Of a DNA stretch of 64,000 bases, positions 1 to 12,345 are shown in pieces. Every line of letters starts with the position of its first letter. Positions within the stretch are counted from its first letter, which is position 1. The translations under genes and the position numbers were made by a program. Source of the DNA: Amycolatopsis pittospori (GTDB lineage: Bacteria > Actinomycetota > Actinomycetes > Mycobacteriales > Pseudonocardiaceae); contig NZ_JACBXD010000015.1 of the NCBI RefSeq assembly GCF_013870525.1, positions 62,001-126,000 on the forward strand, written 5' to 3'. The notes under the pieces were generated by a model. The model did no database searches and had not been told where the DNA came from. It saw only the letters and a list, made by a program, of their open reading frames with translations.

Positions 1-2
1 CG

Positions 3-146
3 CAGCCGGTGGTCGCCAGGACCGACGACAGCGAACTCGAGGTCACCATCGGCGCCGACGGTTTCTCCTACACCCGCAAGGGCGACGAGGCCGAGGAACT
101 GCCGGCATGGAAACAAGGCGAGTACAAACTCGGCAACCAGCTCTGA
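3..146 (+). CDS. hpaD: 3,4-dihydroxyphenylacetate 2,3-dioxygenase, C-terminal fragment
   Basis: Only the last 47 codons are inside the window; the gene is cut by the left edge. The tail contains GADGFSYTRKG and ends KLGNQL. From memory this is the signature C-terminus of the extradiol homoprotocatechuate 2,3-dioxygenases of Brevibacterium and Arthrobacter, which end with almost the same words. The enzyme opens the ring of homoprotocatechuate in the cytoplasm. The next two genes encode the later hydratase and aldolase steps of the same pathway, which supports the call. The stop lies 9 bp before the hydratase start, so the genes are probably co-transcribed. Metal ligands are outside the visible part. 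Confidence 0.8.
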   Translation, partial: QPVVARTDDSELEVTIGADGFSYTRKGDEAEELPAWKQGEYKLGNQL

Positions 147-155
147 GGCGGGGAA

Positions 156-941
156 ATGCTCGATCAGGAAACGATCACCGCGATCGCCGACGAACTCGCG
201 GCCGCCGAGACGGCCCGCGAGACGATTCCGCTGCTGACGGCGCGCTATCCGGACATGACCGTCGAGGACTCTTACGCCGTGCAGAACGAGTGGCGGCGCC
301 GGGGTATCGCGGCGGGACGCCGGCCGGTCGGCCGTAAGATCGGCCTCACCTCGAAGGTGATGCAGGCGGCCACCGGGATCACGGAACCGGACTACGGCGC
401 CATCTTCGCGGACATGGTCTTCGAGAACGGCTCGGTGATCGAGCACAGCCGGTTCTCGAACGTGCGCATCGAGGTCGAACTGGCCTTCGTACTCCGGGAT
501 TCCCTCGCCGGACCGGACACGACGGTGTTCGACGTGCTCCGCGCGACCGAGTACGTGGTGCCCGCCTTGGAGATCCTGTCCTCGCGCATCGAGATGGCGG
601 GACGGACCATCGTGGACACGATCAGCGACAACGCGGCCATGGGCGGCATGGTCTACGGCGGCAACCCGGTCGCCGTGGACGCCGTCGACCTCCGCTGGGT
701 CTCGGCGCTGTTGTACCGCAACGAGACCATCGAGGAATCCGGCGTCGCCGCCGCGGTGCTGAACCATCCCGCCAGCGGTGTCGCCTGGCTGGCGAACAAG
801 CTGGCGCAGCACGGGGACAAGCTCGACGCGGGCGACATCGTGCTGGCCGGGTCGTTCACCCGGCCGATGTGGGTTCACCAGGGCGACACCGTGACCGCCG
901 ACTACCGGGACCTGGGGGCGATCACATGCCGCTTCGTCTAG
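156..941 (+). CDS. hpaH: 2-oxo-hept-3-ene-1,7-dioate hydratase
   Basis: A 261-residue protein of the 2-keto-4-pentenoate hydratase / fumarylacetoacetate hydrolase-like family. It hydrates 2-oxo-hept-3-ene-1,7-dioate to the 4-hydroxy compound in homoprotocatechuate degradation. The block [17 protein letters not shown] followed by [11 protein letters not shown] (about residues 58-86) is the family's hallmark, and length is normal. The ATG at 156 follows a purine-rich GGCGGGGAA. It sits 9 bp after hpaD and its end overlaps hpaI by 16 bp, which indicates translational coupling within an hpa operon. A general hydratase for another meta pathway is the alternative, but the neighbours favour HpaH. 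Confidence 0.85.
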   Translation: MLDQETITAIADELAAAETARETIPLLTARYPDMTVEDSYAVQNEWRRRGIAAGRRPVGRKIGLTSKVMQAATGITEPDYGAIFADMVFENGSVIEHSRFSNVRIEVELAFVLRDSLAGPDTTVFDVLRATEYVVPALEILSSRIEMAGRTIVDTISDNAAMGGMVYGGNPVAVDAVDLRWVSALLYRNETIEESGVAAAVLNHPASGVAWLANKLAQHGDKLDAGDIVLAGSFTRPMWVHQGDTVTADYRDLGAITCRFV

Positions 942-1705
942 CGCCGACGTTCCGGGAAGAGCTGGCCCAGTCCACCGGTCCGCGGATCGGCATGTGGGTC
1001 ACCTCGGGCAGCCCCGTCGTCGCGGAGATCTGCGCGGGCTCCGGGCTCGACTGGCTGCTCATCGACACCGAGCACTCACCCGTCGGGCTGGAAACGGTGC
1101 AGACTGTGCTGCAGACGATCGCCGCCTACCCGATCACGCCGCTGGTGCGCGCCCCGTCCGGCGACGCCGTCGCACTGAAGCAACTGCTCGACCTCGGCGC
1201 GCAGAACCTGCTCGTCCCCATGGTCGACAGCGCCGAGGAGGCGGAGGCCGTCGTCCGGGCGGTCCGCTATCCGCCGCGCGGCGTGCGCGGGGTCGGCAGC
1301 GCGCTCTCCCGGTCCGCGCGCTGGAACCGGGTCGAGGGCTATCTGCCGAACGCCGACGAGCACACGTCGCTGTTCGTCCAGATCGAGTCCACGGCCGGCG
1401 TCGGAGCGGCTTCCGGGATCGCCGCCGTCGACGGCGTCGACGGGGTGTTCGTCGGCCCGTCGGATCTCGCCGCTTCGATGGGACTGCTCGGACAACAGAC
1501 CCATCCCGACGTCACCGCGGCGGTCCTGAGCACCTTCGAGGCCGTCCGCGCGCAGGGGAAGCCGGTGGGCGTCAACGCTTTCGACCCCGCCCAGGCTCAG
1601 CGGTACCTCGACGCCGGCGCCTCGTTCGTGCTGGTCGGCGCCGACGTCACGCTGCTCGCCCAAGGTTCGGAGGCGCTCGCGCGGCGGCATCCCCGCGAAT
1701 CCTGA
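926..1705 (+). CDS. hpaI: 4-hydroxy-2-oxo-heptane-1,7-dioate aldolase (HpcH/HpaI family)
   Basis: A class II, metal-dependent aldolase of 259 residues that splits 4-hydroxy-2-oxo-heptanedioate into pyruvate and succinic semialdehyde. Visible motifs are IDTEHSPVGLE near residue 40, VRAPSGD near 75, the RYPPRGVRGVG loop and QIESTAGV followed by GVFVGPSDLAASMG, which hold the family's metal-binding Glu and Asp. I place the start at the ATG at 926 (MPLRLAPTF) inside the end of hpaH, because an upstream in-frame start would add a basic non-family extension. The gene is last in its operon and is followed by a strong hairpin. Confidence 0.85.
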   Translation: MPLRLAPTFREELAQSTGPRIGMWVTSGSPVVAEICAGSGLDWLLIDTEHSPVGLETVQTVLQTIAAYPITPLVRAPSGDAVALKQLLDLGAQNLLVPMVDSAEEAEAVVRAVRYPPRGVRGVGSALSRSARWNRVEGYLPNADEHTSLFVQIESTAGVGAASGIAAVDGVDGVFVGPSDLAASMGLLGQQTHPDVTAAVLSTFEAVRAQGKPVGVNAFDPAQAQRYLDAGASFVLVGADVTLLAQGSEALARRHPRES

Positions 1706-1710
1706 CCGGG

Positions 1711-1750
1711 CGGTGGGTCGCCACGACCCCGCTGGCGTGGCGACCCACCG
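1711..1750. terminator. Hairpin terminator between convergent genes
   Basis: Two perfect 14-nt arms (CGGTGGGTCGCCAC at 1711-1724 and its complement at 1737-1750) flank a 12-nt loop. The hairpin lies between the stop of hpaI (1705) and the stop of the convergent cellulase gene (1755), so it can serve both. There is no clear T-run, as is common in high-GC actinomycetes. Confidence 0.7.
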
Positions 1751-1754
1751 CGTC

Positions 1755-6187
<4,433 letters not shown>

Positions 6188-6216
6188 TGATCCTCTCCTC
6201 TGGCCGGACGGGCGAC

Positions 6217-6230
6217 TGGGAGCGCTCCCA
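6217..6230. promoter_or_regulatory. CebR operator upstream of the GH48-GH5 operon
   Basis: TGGGAGCGCTCCCA is a perfect 14-bp palindrome 30 bp upstream of the GH48 start. It is identical to the established CebR box of Streptomyces and to the copy at 37579-37592 in front of cebE in this window. It predicts repression of the cellulase operon by CebR, relieved by cello-oligosaccharides. Confidence 0.92.
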
Positions 6231-6342
6231 TGCAGGGTAGCGGGACGGACACGTTCTGGGAAGACCGAGAGATTTGTGTCCTTTGTGGACGATCGACCGG
6301 TGATACGCCGTTCGGCGGCAGACGGCTACCGGAGGGCCGCGT

Positions 6343-6870
6343 CTACTTTCGAACGCGGAAGCGGAGCATCGTGACCCCGTCCGACTGGGTGTTGGCGAAC
6401 GGTTCCAGCTCGATCCTGCCGAGACCCGGAGGCGAGAAGCGGACACCATCGCCGAACAGCACCGGGACGACATACACCAAGATCTCGTCGACGAGCCCGA
6501 GCCGCAGACACTGGGCCGCGACGTCGGCCCCGAGGATCTCCAAATTCTTGTCGCCGGCGGCCTCGCGTGCCGTGGCCACGGCTTCCTCGACACCACACGT
6601 GAGGAACGTGACGCTCGGGTCCGGTTCGCCCGGAGGCTCGTGAGTGAGGACGAACTGCGGGCCCCCTTCATAAGGGGTGTCCTGCTCGGCCATCCGCTTG
6701 GCGACGTCGTAAGTGCCCCGGCCGACGAGCATGGCACCCGTGGCCGCCATGACCTCAGGGAACGTGTCCGGGGTCAGATACTCGGCGACCCAGTCCATCG
6801 CGTGGCCGGGGCCGGCGATGAAGCCGTCCAGCGACATGACCCTGTTCACGACCACTTTGCCGGCGCTCAT
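6343..6870 (-). CDS. Dihydrofolate reductase-like (RibD C-terminal domain) protein
   Basis: A 175-residue protein of the RibD C-terminal / DHFR-like superfamily, predicted to bind NADPH. The N-terminus KVVVNRVMSLDGFIAGP is the classic start of this family, and VGRGTYDVAKRM, PQFVLTHEPP and LEILGADVAAQCLRLGLVDEI follow in the usual order. I use the ATG at 6870 because GGAGAAA precedes it and the fold starts right after; a longer reading frame runs into the transposon remnant and has no family similarity. These stand-alone proteins are not the biosynthetic riboflavin enzyme and their substrates are mostly unknown. It is a single gene tail-to-head with the CebR-controlled promoter. Confidence 0.82.
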   Translation of the reverse strand: MSAGKVVVNRVMSLDGFIAGPGHAMDWVAEYLTPDTFPEVMAATGAMLVGRGTYDVAKRMAEQDTPYEGGPQFVLTHEPPGEPDPSVTFLTCGVEEAVATAREAAGDKNLEILGADVAAQCLRLGLVDEILVYVVPVLFGDGVRFSPPGLGRIELEPFANTQSDGVTMLRFRVRK

Positions 6871-6995
6871 GCGTTTCTCCACGGATCTCGGAAACTCGAC
6901 GTCGAAGCATACTTCGGCCGACGGTCGAGGTGGCTCCGCGCACGCGTTCCTCGTGTTGTGGAGCGCGGCTGGGCTCATCGGGCCGATGATGAGGC

Positions 6996-7040
6996 ACTGT
7001 GTGGATTTCGGGTCATCTAACGTCCCAAAATCCACACAGT
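6996..7040. repeat. Intergenic palindrome
   Basis: A 13-bp perfect inverted repeat (ACTGTGTGGATTT at 6996-7008 and its complement at 7028-7040) encloses a 19-nt loop. It lies between the DHFR-like gene and the decayed transposase. It resembles the other long palindromes of the window in layout but not in sequence. It may be a terminator or a transposon end. Confidence 0.55.
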
Positions 7041-7074
7041 CGGGCCCACGTCGGCATCGCCGACAACCGTCGGT

Positions 7075-7590
7075 CCCACGCTCGTAGCGCGAAGGCGCAG
7101 CCGAGGGCGAGTAAACCTTCGCAGATGTCGTCACGGACCTCCCATCGGATACGTAGACGCCGCCTCGGCGGGCTTTGAGAGGCGTGATTCCGGCGGCGCG
7201 AGCAAGCTTGCGGTACTTGTCGTGGTCGGAGGCGCGATCGGCGTAGAGCCGTTGTGGTCGACGGCGGAATGAAGTGGATCAGCGACATCAGCTGGGTGAC
7301 GTCGTGCCGGTTCCCGACGGCCGGGTTGGCTGCCAGTGGGATGCCGGTGCCGTCGGTGATGACGTGGTGTTCCGACCCGGTGCGGGCTCGAACGCCCGCG
7401 ATCCGTCGACCGCCGCCCGTGACCAATCCGGCTGATTCGCCCCATGCAACTCCGCCGGCAGCAGCTTCCACACCCCGGCCTCGGTCCAGTCTGGCAGCCG
7501 GCGCCAGCAGGTCATGCCCGAGCCATGATCCCGTACAACGCCTTACGGTCGTCCAGCCGCGGCAACAACGGCTCAACTCGATCTGCGGGC
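7075..7590 (-). pseudogene. Decayed IS5-type transposase
   Basis: Pieces of one transposase occur in order but in different frames. Near 7590-7512 is RVEPLLPRLDDRKALYG, then CWRRLPDWTEAGVW and DWSRAAVDGS (about 7510-7390), then SEHHVITDGTGIPLAANPAVGNRHDVTQL (about 7390-7300), then SDHDKYRKLARAAGI (about 7240-7190) and finally RRRLRIRWEVRDDI near 7150. This is the usual motif order of IS5-group DDE transposases. Several frameshifts, a stop and a deletion before RRRLRIRWE make it inactive. It abuts the terminator of the DUF222 gene, so the insertion probably landed just downstream of that gene. Confidence 0.75.
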
Positions 7591-7593
7591 ATG

Positions 7594-7633
7594 CCGAAGG
7601 GCCCGTCGCCGGTGCGGCCGACGGGCTCTTCGG
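7594..7633. terminator. Terminator of DUF222-HNH copy 1
   Basis: The 12-nt arms CCGAAGGGCCCG (7594-7605) and CGGGCTCTTCGG (7622-7633) pair with one mismatch. The hairpin begins 9 bp past the stop of the gene at 7643. The same hairpin follows the second DUF222 copy at 45586-45623, so it travels with the gene. Confidence 0.7.
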
Positions 7634-7642
7634 GGCAGGCGG

Positions 7643-8908
7643 TCAGGCGGCGCGGTGGAGGGTGTTGCGCCGGGGTAGTCGGAGCGGGTCCCGATACTGG
7701 GGTGGGATGAACTCGGGTAGCCCGTCGGCCGCCATCCGGACTTCCCACTCACCGTGGTGGATCAGGCGGTGGTGGAAGCTGCAGAGTAGGACGAGGTTGC
7801 GCAGGTCGGTCCTGCCGCCGTCTGCCCAGTGATGGATGTGGTGTGCGTGACAGCCCTTCGGCCGCCGGTGACACCCCGGGAAGGCGCAGCCGCCGTCGCG
7901 GATGTTCAGGGCACGTCGTTGGCCGGGGGTGACGAACCGTCTGAGCCGTCCCACATCGAGGGGTTCTCCGGCTGCGTTGAGGACGACGGGCAGCATGAGG
8001 CAGTCGCAGGCGGCCATGCGGGCGTCGCGGGCGGTCATCTCCCCGACGAAATCCAGGCACGCGGTCCCGAGCCCGGTTTTGAGTTCGTCGAGGCCGATGG
8101 TGACGTGCACGAGGGTCCGGTAGCCGTTGGTCCCGGGCTGATCCGGGCAGGCGATCGCCAGATCCAGAAGGTCCGCGAACGCGTCACCTTGGCGTTCGGG
8201 CTTGGTACGCCAATCGGCCTCGCCGAACTCGTCGACCGGGCGGGGTTTGGAGTAGGCCTCGATCAGTGCTGCCGTCCGGGCGCCGAGTTCGTCGTCCAAC
8301 AGGCCTTTGAGGTTCCAGAAGCCGTCTTTGCGGCGCTCCACAGTGAGTTCGCGACGGGGCTGGGCGGGTTCGGGGTCCTTGGGTTCTTTGCCGTCGGGGT
8401 CGAGCCACGCCAGCATCTGCTTCGCACATTTCGCGATCTCCGAGGGCCCGGCGTCACGGCCGAGATTCGCGAGCTGATTCTCCGCACACGCCCGATCCTC
8501 CACCGAGGTTTCGGCCGGGATCTGCTGCAGTGCCTTCAGAATCTGATCGATCCGCTCGTCACCGACCAGCCCCTCGGCCGCGACCGCCGCAGTGGCAGGC
8601 GCGAATGGCGGGACTTCGGTGCCATCAAGCGCGCGCGTCGGATTCAGCGCGACCGCACGCTTCACCACATCCCCCGCCTCACCACGGGTCAGACCCGCGA
8701 GATCAGCGAACCACGCCTCGGTAGTCCCATAACCGTACAAATCCTTCGCGCCCCGAGACTCGATCTCCGCCAAGAACCGCCCCAACCCGGCCGCGGCGAC
8801 CCGCATCATTTGCAGGAAGTGTCGCGCCCCATGGGCAAGCTCCAGCTTCCCGGCACGCCACAACTCCTGCGACAGCTCAGGAAGAACGGGAACCTCGATC
8901 TCGGACAC
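7643..8908 (-). CDS. DUF222 / 13E12-repeat family HNH endonuclease-like protein, copy 1
   Basis: A 421-residue protein with an all-helical DUF222 region (about 1-320) and a C-terminal HNH nuclease module (about 340-395). In the module CAFPGCHRRPKGCHAHHIHHW is followed by GGRTDLRNLVLLCSFHHRLIHHGEW, giving the two Cys pairs or His sites and the HNH residues. The GTG start at 8908 is used because it matches the start of the second copy. In Mycobacterium this family is the 13E12 repeat, whose members are known to be SOS-induced; its cellular role is not known. Protein sequence differs from the copy at 44318 at only about 20 positions. A LexA-type box lies 24 bp upstream. The 1.4-kb unit also carries its own terminator. 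Confidence 0.85.
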   Translation of the reverse strand: MSEIEVPVLPELSQELWRAGKLELAHGARHFLQMMRVAAAGLGRFLAEIESRGAKDLYGYGTTEAWFADLAGLTRGEAGDVVKRAVALNPTRALDGTEVPPFAPATAAVAAEGLVGDERIDQILKALQQIPAETSVEDRACAENQLANLGRDAGPSEIAKCAKQMLAWLDPDGKEPKDPEPAQPRRELTVERRKDGFWNLKGLLDDELGARTAALIEAYSKPRPVDEFGEADWRTKPERQGDAFADLLDLAIACPDQPGTNGYRTLVHVTIGLDELKTGLGTACLDFVGEMTARDARMAACDCLMLPVVLNAAGEPLDVGRLRRFVTPGQRRALNIRDGGCAFPGCHRRPKGCHAHHIHHWADGGRTDLRNLVLLCSFHHRLIHHGEWEVRMAADGLPEFIPPQYRDPLRLPRRNTLHRAA

Positions 8909-8931
8909 CCCTCAAGAATACCCGAAACCAG

Positions 8932-8947
8932 TCGAACATGCGTTCGT
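8932..8947. promoter_or_regulatory. LexA / SOS box upstream of DUF222-HNH copy 1
   Basis: TCGAACATGCGTTCGT matches the actinobacterial SOS box TCGAAC-N4-GTTCGA at 11 of 12 defined positions. It lies 24 bp upstream of the GTG start and overlaps the likely -35 region. The box is conserved at the same place in front of the second copy. Confidence 0.82.
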
Positions 8948-9048
8948 AATTTTACGTAGCCGCGGAATTGTGCGAATAACACTAGAGGGTGATCTCGGCA
9001 CGACCAGCCGACATCACTCACGACCCCGGATCCGGCCACAGAAGGAAT

Positions 9049-10401
9049 TCACCGCCCAGCCGACTCCGGCTCAAGCTCAGCCCTCGAAGGAAGCCGGATC
9101 GCAGCGACAATCCCGCCGACGGCGACAAGCGTGATGAGAACGAACACAATCCCGAAAGCCAGCACAGGATTCGACCCGAGCCCCGCCAGCACGGCACCGG
9201 TCCCGGCCACGCCCGCCACCGCGCCGACCTGCCTCACCGTGTTGAACAGCCCCGATGCGCCACCGGCGGCGGCCGACTCGACCGAAGCCATGGCGGTGGT
9301 CGACAGCGGTGACCAGGCGACCGCGTTGGCGGCCCCGAGGATCGCGGCACCACCGGCGATCCACCAGGGATTCAGTTCCAGCACGATCACGAGGCCCATC
9401 AGCACCAGGCTCACCGTGAGCAGACTCATCCCGAGGATCGCCGGACGACGGCCGCCCGCGCGGTCGACCCAGCGGCCCGCGAACGGCGACAGAACGATCG
9501 CGACGGCGGCGTCCGGCGCCATCACCAAGGCGGCCTCGAAAGGTCCGAGACCGCCCACTTCCTGTATGTAGAGCATCGTCGGCAGGGTCATCGCGAGCAC
9601 GGCCGCACCCAGTGACGCCATCGCGAGACTCGCCGACAGATATCCCGGGGACCGGTAGAGCGCCAGAGGCGCGAGGGCGTCCGCACCTTCGGAACGTTCG
9701 CGGTAATAGAAGAGGACGAAAAGCACGACGGCCAGAGCGAACGCGGGCAGCGAGAGTGTGGTCCACGAAAGCAGGGCCCACACGAGAAGACTCAGACCTG
9801 CCGTACTCAGCAGCGCACCGAGCAGATCGAATCGCGCGGCGCCTCCCCTGCTCCCGGGGATCAAGCGGCTCCCCAGGACGACGGCGACACCGCAGAAGGG
9901 CACGTTGACCCAGAAGATCCAGCGCCAATCCAGGCTCGCCGTCAGCAGCCCGCCCAGAATCGGCCCGAGCAGGGTGGCGGCGGCTGCGACCGAGCCCCAG
10001 ATACCGATGGCGCGTCCACGTTCCCCTTCGGCGAAGAGCCGCCGGATGAGGGTGAGCGGCTGGGGTGACATCGCGGCCGCGGCCAGGCCTTGCAGCACGC
10101 GGAAGGCGATGAGCCAGCCGATCGAGGACGCGACACCGCATAGCGCGGACGCGACGGCGAAGCCCGCCATGCCGAAGAGGTAGACGCGTTTCGGATCGAA
10201 GAGGTCGCCGAGCCTGCCGGCGAGGAGCAAAGGTACGGAGAACGCCAGCAGGTAGGCGGCCGTCACCCAGAACAGCCCGGTGACATCCCCGCCGAGATCG
10301 CTTTGGATCCTCGGACTCGCGACGGCGACGATCGTCGTGTCGAGCAGGAGTACGAAGGACCCCGCGAGCAGAGCCGCAAGGCCTCCCCATTTTCCGGTCA
10401 C
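9049..10401 (-). CDS. DHA2-type MFS drug/proton antiporter
   Basis: A 450-residue multi-span membrane transporter. LLLDTTIVAVASPRI is the typical TM1 motif of DHA2 (14-TM) exporters, followed by the loop 2-3 motif LLAGRLGDLFDPKRVYLFG, RVLQGLAAAAM (TM4) and the TM5 antiporter motif GIWGSVAAAATLLGPILGG. Members export small toxic compounds using proton motive force. I place the start at GTG 10401 (VTGKWGGLAALLAG), just before TM1; anything further upstream reads antisense through the divergent gene. It shares a 75-bp intergenic region with the FrnE gene, so both may be controlled together. The substrate cannot be told. Confidence 0.85.
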   Translation of the reverse strand: MTGKWGGLAALLAGSFVLLLDTTIVAVASPRIQSDLGGDVTGLFWVTAAYLLAFSVPLLLAGRLGDLFDPKRVYLFGMAGFAVASALCGVASSIGWLIAFRVLQGLAAAAMSPQPLTLIRRLFAEGERGRAIGIWGSVAAAATLLGPILGGLLTASLDWRWIFWVNVPFCGVAVVLGSRLIPGSRGGAARFDLLGALLSTAGLSLLVWALLSWTTLSLPAFALAVVLFVLFYYRERSEGADALAPLALYRSPGYLSASLAMASLGAAVLAMTLPTMLYIQEVGGLGPFEAALVMAPDAAVAIVLSPFAGRWVDRAGGRRPAILGMSLLTVSLVLMGLVIVLELNPWWIAGGAAILGAANAVAWSPLSTTAMASVESAAAGGASGLFNTVRQVGAVAGVAGTGAVLAGLGSNPVLAFGIVFVLITLVAVGGIVAAIRLPSRAELEPESAGR

Positions 10402-10476
10402 CTGTCCATCCCACCAGGCCGGCCGGCAGTGGCGTAAGTTGACCTTGGGAACAAGAAGTAACCAAGGGAAGTGATC

Positions 10477-11112
10477 ATGTACATCGACGTGTGGTCCGAC
10501 GTCGTCTGCCCGTGGTGCTACATCGGCAAACGACGCCTGGAGACCGCGCTCGGCGAGTTCGAGCACGCCGCCGACGTGGAGCTGCGCTGGCACAGTTTCC
10601 AGCTCGACGCCTCGCATCCGAAGGGCCATCGCGAGCCGGTACGGGACATGCTCGCCAAGAAGACCGGCGCACCGCCGGAGCAGGTCGAAGCGATGACAGG
10701 GCAGGTCACCGAACTCGCCGCCGCCGAGGGCCTCACCTACGACCTCCGCAACGCCGTCGCGGTCAACACCCTCGACGCCCACCGCCTCAACCATCTCGCC
10801 GACCGGCACGGGCTGGGTGGTCCGATGCACGAACGGCTGCTCAAAGCACACCTTTGCGACGCCGAGGTCCTGGACGACCTCGAGACACTGGTCCGGCTGG
10901 GCGCGGAGGTCGGCGTCCCCGAGGACGAGGCGCGCGAAGTACTGGAAGGCACGAAGTACGCGGACGAGGTCGACGCGGACTTCGCCGAGGCACGCAGGAT
11001 CGGTGTCAACGGGGTCCCGTTCTTCGTTCTGAACGGGACCCATGGCGTTTCCGGCGCGCAGTCCCCGGTCACTTTCCTTTCCGCGTTGGAAAAAGCGCAC
11101 CAATCACGATAG
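10477..11112 (+). CDS. DsbA-family oxidoreductase, FrnE-like
   Basis: A 211-residue cytoplasmic thioredoxin-fold protein of the FrnE / 2-hydroxychromene-2-carboxylate isomerase-like group. The N-terminus MYIDVWSDVVCPWCYIGK carries the CPWC active site (C11, C14), and GVNGVPFFVLNG near the C-terminus is the cis-proline loop of the fold. FrnE proteins are linked to oxidative stress tolerance and to polyketide tailoring. The ATG at 10477 is preferred over a GTG six bases earlier because of its better distance to AAGGGAA. There is no signal peptide. It is divergent from the MFS gene. Confidence 0.88.
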   Translation: MYIDVWSDVVCPWCYIGKRRLETALGEFEHAADVELRWHSFQLDASHPKGHREPVRDMLAKKTGAPPEQVEAMTGQVTELAAAEGLTYDLRNAVAVNTLDAHRLNHLADRHGLGGPMHERLLKAHLCDAEVLDDLETLVRLGAEVGVPEDEAREVLEGTKYADEVDADFAEARRIGVNGVPFFVLNGTHGVSGAQSPVTFLSALEKAHQSR

Positions 11113-11158
11113 GGCCACGGAACCCGTCCGACATCGGCGAGCGCGAAGGGAGACGATC

Positions 11159-11260
11159 TTGAACCGGGCGGGTTCGACCACCTCCGCGACGACGGCCCGG
11201 GTGCGCATCACGCTGCACTACCGTGACAGCAGGCCCGCCCCAGCGAAACCCATGAGCTGA
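11159..11260 (+). CDS. Possible 33-residue peptide
   Basis: A TTG codon at 11159 lies 6 bp after AGGGAGA and opens a frame of 33 codons ending at TGA 11260. The product would be basic, with RVRITLHYRDSR near its middle and PAPAKPMS at the end. It sits alone in the 240-bp gap between the FrnE gene and the next gene. I recognise no family. The ribosome site is the only positive evidence, so it may be chance. Confidence 0.25.
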   Translation: MNRAGSTTSATTARVRITLHYRDSRPAPAKPMS

Positions 11261-11353
11261 CGGTCGTTCCCCGCGACGGCCGTCCGCATCGACGCCGACA
11301 CCCTCATCCGGGCGAAATAGCCTTCCCCTCGGGCTCCGATTAGGGTTCTGATC

Positions 11354-11899
11354 ATGACCGCTCTGCCGCGGGGCGGCCGTCCCGCCGAGGCCTTGGCCGC
11401 TGTCGAGGCGAGTATCGGCGAGCGCTGGCGGCGTTTCCTTTCCGAATACGGTGTCACCGCCGGGACAGGCGAGGAAACCGATCTCGCCGAGATGGTCGTC
11501 GCCGATACCTCCGCGTTCGAATGGCGCGTGGTGGACGCGGCCTTCAGCCACCTGCGCTGCGCCGAATGCGACAGCGAACTCGGCGCGGGCCCCACTGGCT
11601 GCGCGAAATGCGATCAGGCCAACGGTTTCCGGTTCGCGGCCATCGAGATCGACCGGCAGGCCACGCCGCCGGGCACCGAGCACGGACTCCGTGTCGCCAC
11701 CGCGGTCGCGCGGACGCGGCATCGCTACGGGGTCCGGGCCCGGTGCGGCTTCGAACTCGGGCTCCCTGACCTGCTCGAAGGCAAATTGCCGAGCACCGCC
11801 CAGGCGCAGGCCTACCGGGCGGCGATCAACAAGCTCAGCGAGGACGAATGCGAGCTCGTCACCTCGTTCGCCGAGATCAGTAGTCGTCTCGACCGGTGA
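11354..11899 (+). CDS. Unknown protein with a possible zinc-ribbon knuckle
   Basis: A 181-residue cytoplasmic protein I do not recognise. The frame has normal codon use for the window. CAECDSELGAGPTGCAKC near residues 69-86 has a CxxC-x12-CxxC spacing that could bind zinc. The C-terminal third is helical and rich in Glu and Ala (AQAYRAAINKLSEDECELV). There is no signal peptide or membrane span. It ends 23 bp inside the convergent gene at 11877-12281, so the two mRNAs overlap in antisense. ATG 11354 is the first plausible start, with no strong Shine-Dalgarno. No function can be assigned. Confidence 0.65.
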   Translation: MTALPRGGRPAEALAAVEASIGERWRRFLSEYGVTAGTGEETDLAEMVVADTSAFEWRVVDAAFSHLRCAECDSELGAGPTGCAKCDQANGFRFAAIEIDRQATPPGTEHGLRVATAVARTRHRYGVRARCGFELGLPDLLEGKLPSTAQAQAYRAAINKLSEDECELVTSFAEISSRLDR

Positions 11900-12281
11900 A
11901 CTGCTGCTCCAGCAGTTCGGCCGAACCGGCGACGAGTTCGAGCGGGTCGGTGAACTCGTTGATGTCGAGGTTCACCAGTGGGAGGGAATGGCGCAGCACC
12001 AGGTGTTCGCCCATGACCACCAGGCCGCCGACGACGATCGTGTTGCCGATCTCGGTCAGCACGGTCGCCAGGTCGACCTCGTCGATCCGCGCGAACGGCG
12101 TCGCGATCTGCACCCAGTCCTCGCGGCGGTCGAAGATCTCGCGCGCGATGACCACGGTTTGGGCCCGCTCTTCGTAGTCGTCGTCACCATAGGACAACCG
12201 GATTCGGATTTCGTCCGGTTCGTCCTTTACCACCCGATATTCGTGCCGTACGAACGCGACCAGATCGGCCCATTCCGCCAT
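11877..12281 (-). CDS. Unknown small acidic protein, YbjN/CesT-like fold possible
   Basis: A 134-residue acidic protein. The ATG at 12281 follows GGGAGGAC at good distance. The pattern RIRLSYGDDDYEERAQTVVI, then DWVQIATPFARI, then HLVLRHSLPLVNLDINEF recalls the two-layer fold of YbjN and type III chaperone-like proteins, which often have 'VRHSLPL' at this place; this is a resemblance seen by eye, not a firm assignment. Its stop lies inside the convergent gene at 11354-11899. No signal peptide or membrane segment is visible. It may act as a regulator or binding partner, but nothing in the context tells which. Confidence 0.65.
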   Translation of the reverse strand: MAEWADLVAFVRHEYRVVKDEPDEIRIRLSYGDDDYEERAQTVVIAREIFDRREDWVQIATPFARIDEVDLATVLTEIGNTIVVGGLVVMGEHLVLRHSLPLVNLDINEFTDPLELVAGSAELLEQQFTGRDDY

Positions 12282-12345
12282 GAATTCAGTCCTCCCTCTC
12301 AGTCGAAGATCGAGACTAGCGACTTCGGAAGACCCGGCGCCGAAC

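Noticed and set aside
6343..7134. 263-residue start for the DHFR-like gene
   Set aside because: The added N-terminus runs through the palindrome and transposase remnant; ATG 6870 has a ribosome site and starts the fold.
9049..11103. 684-codon minus-strand frame as one MFS protein
   Set aside because: The first third reads antisense through the FrnE gene; the transporter begins at GTG 10401 directly before its first membrane span.
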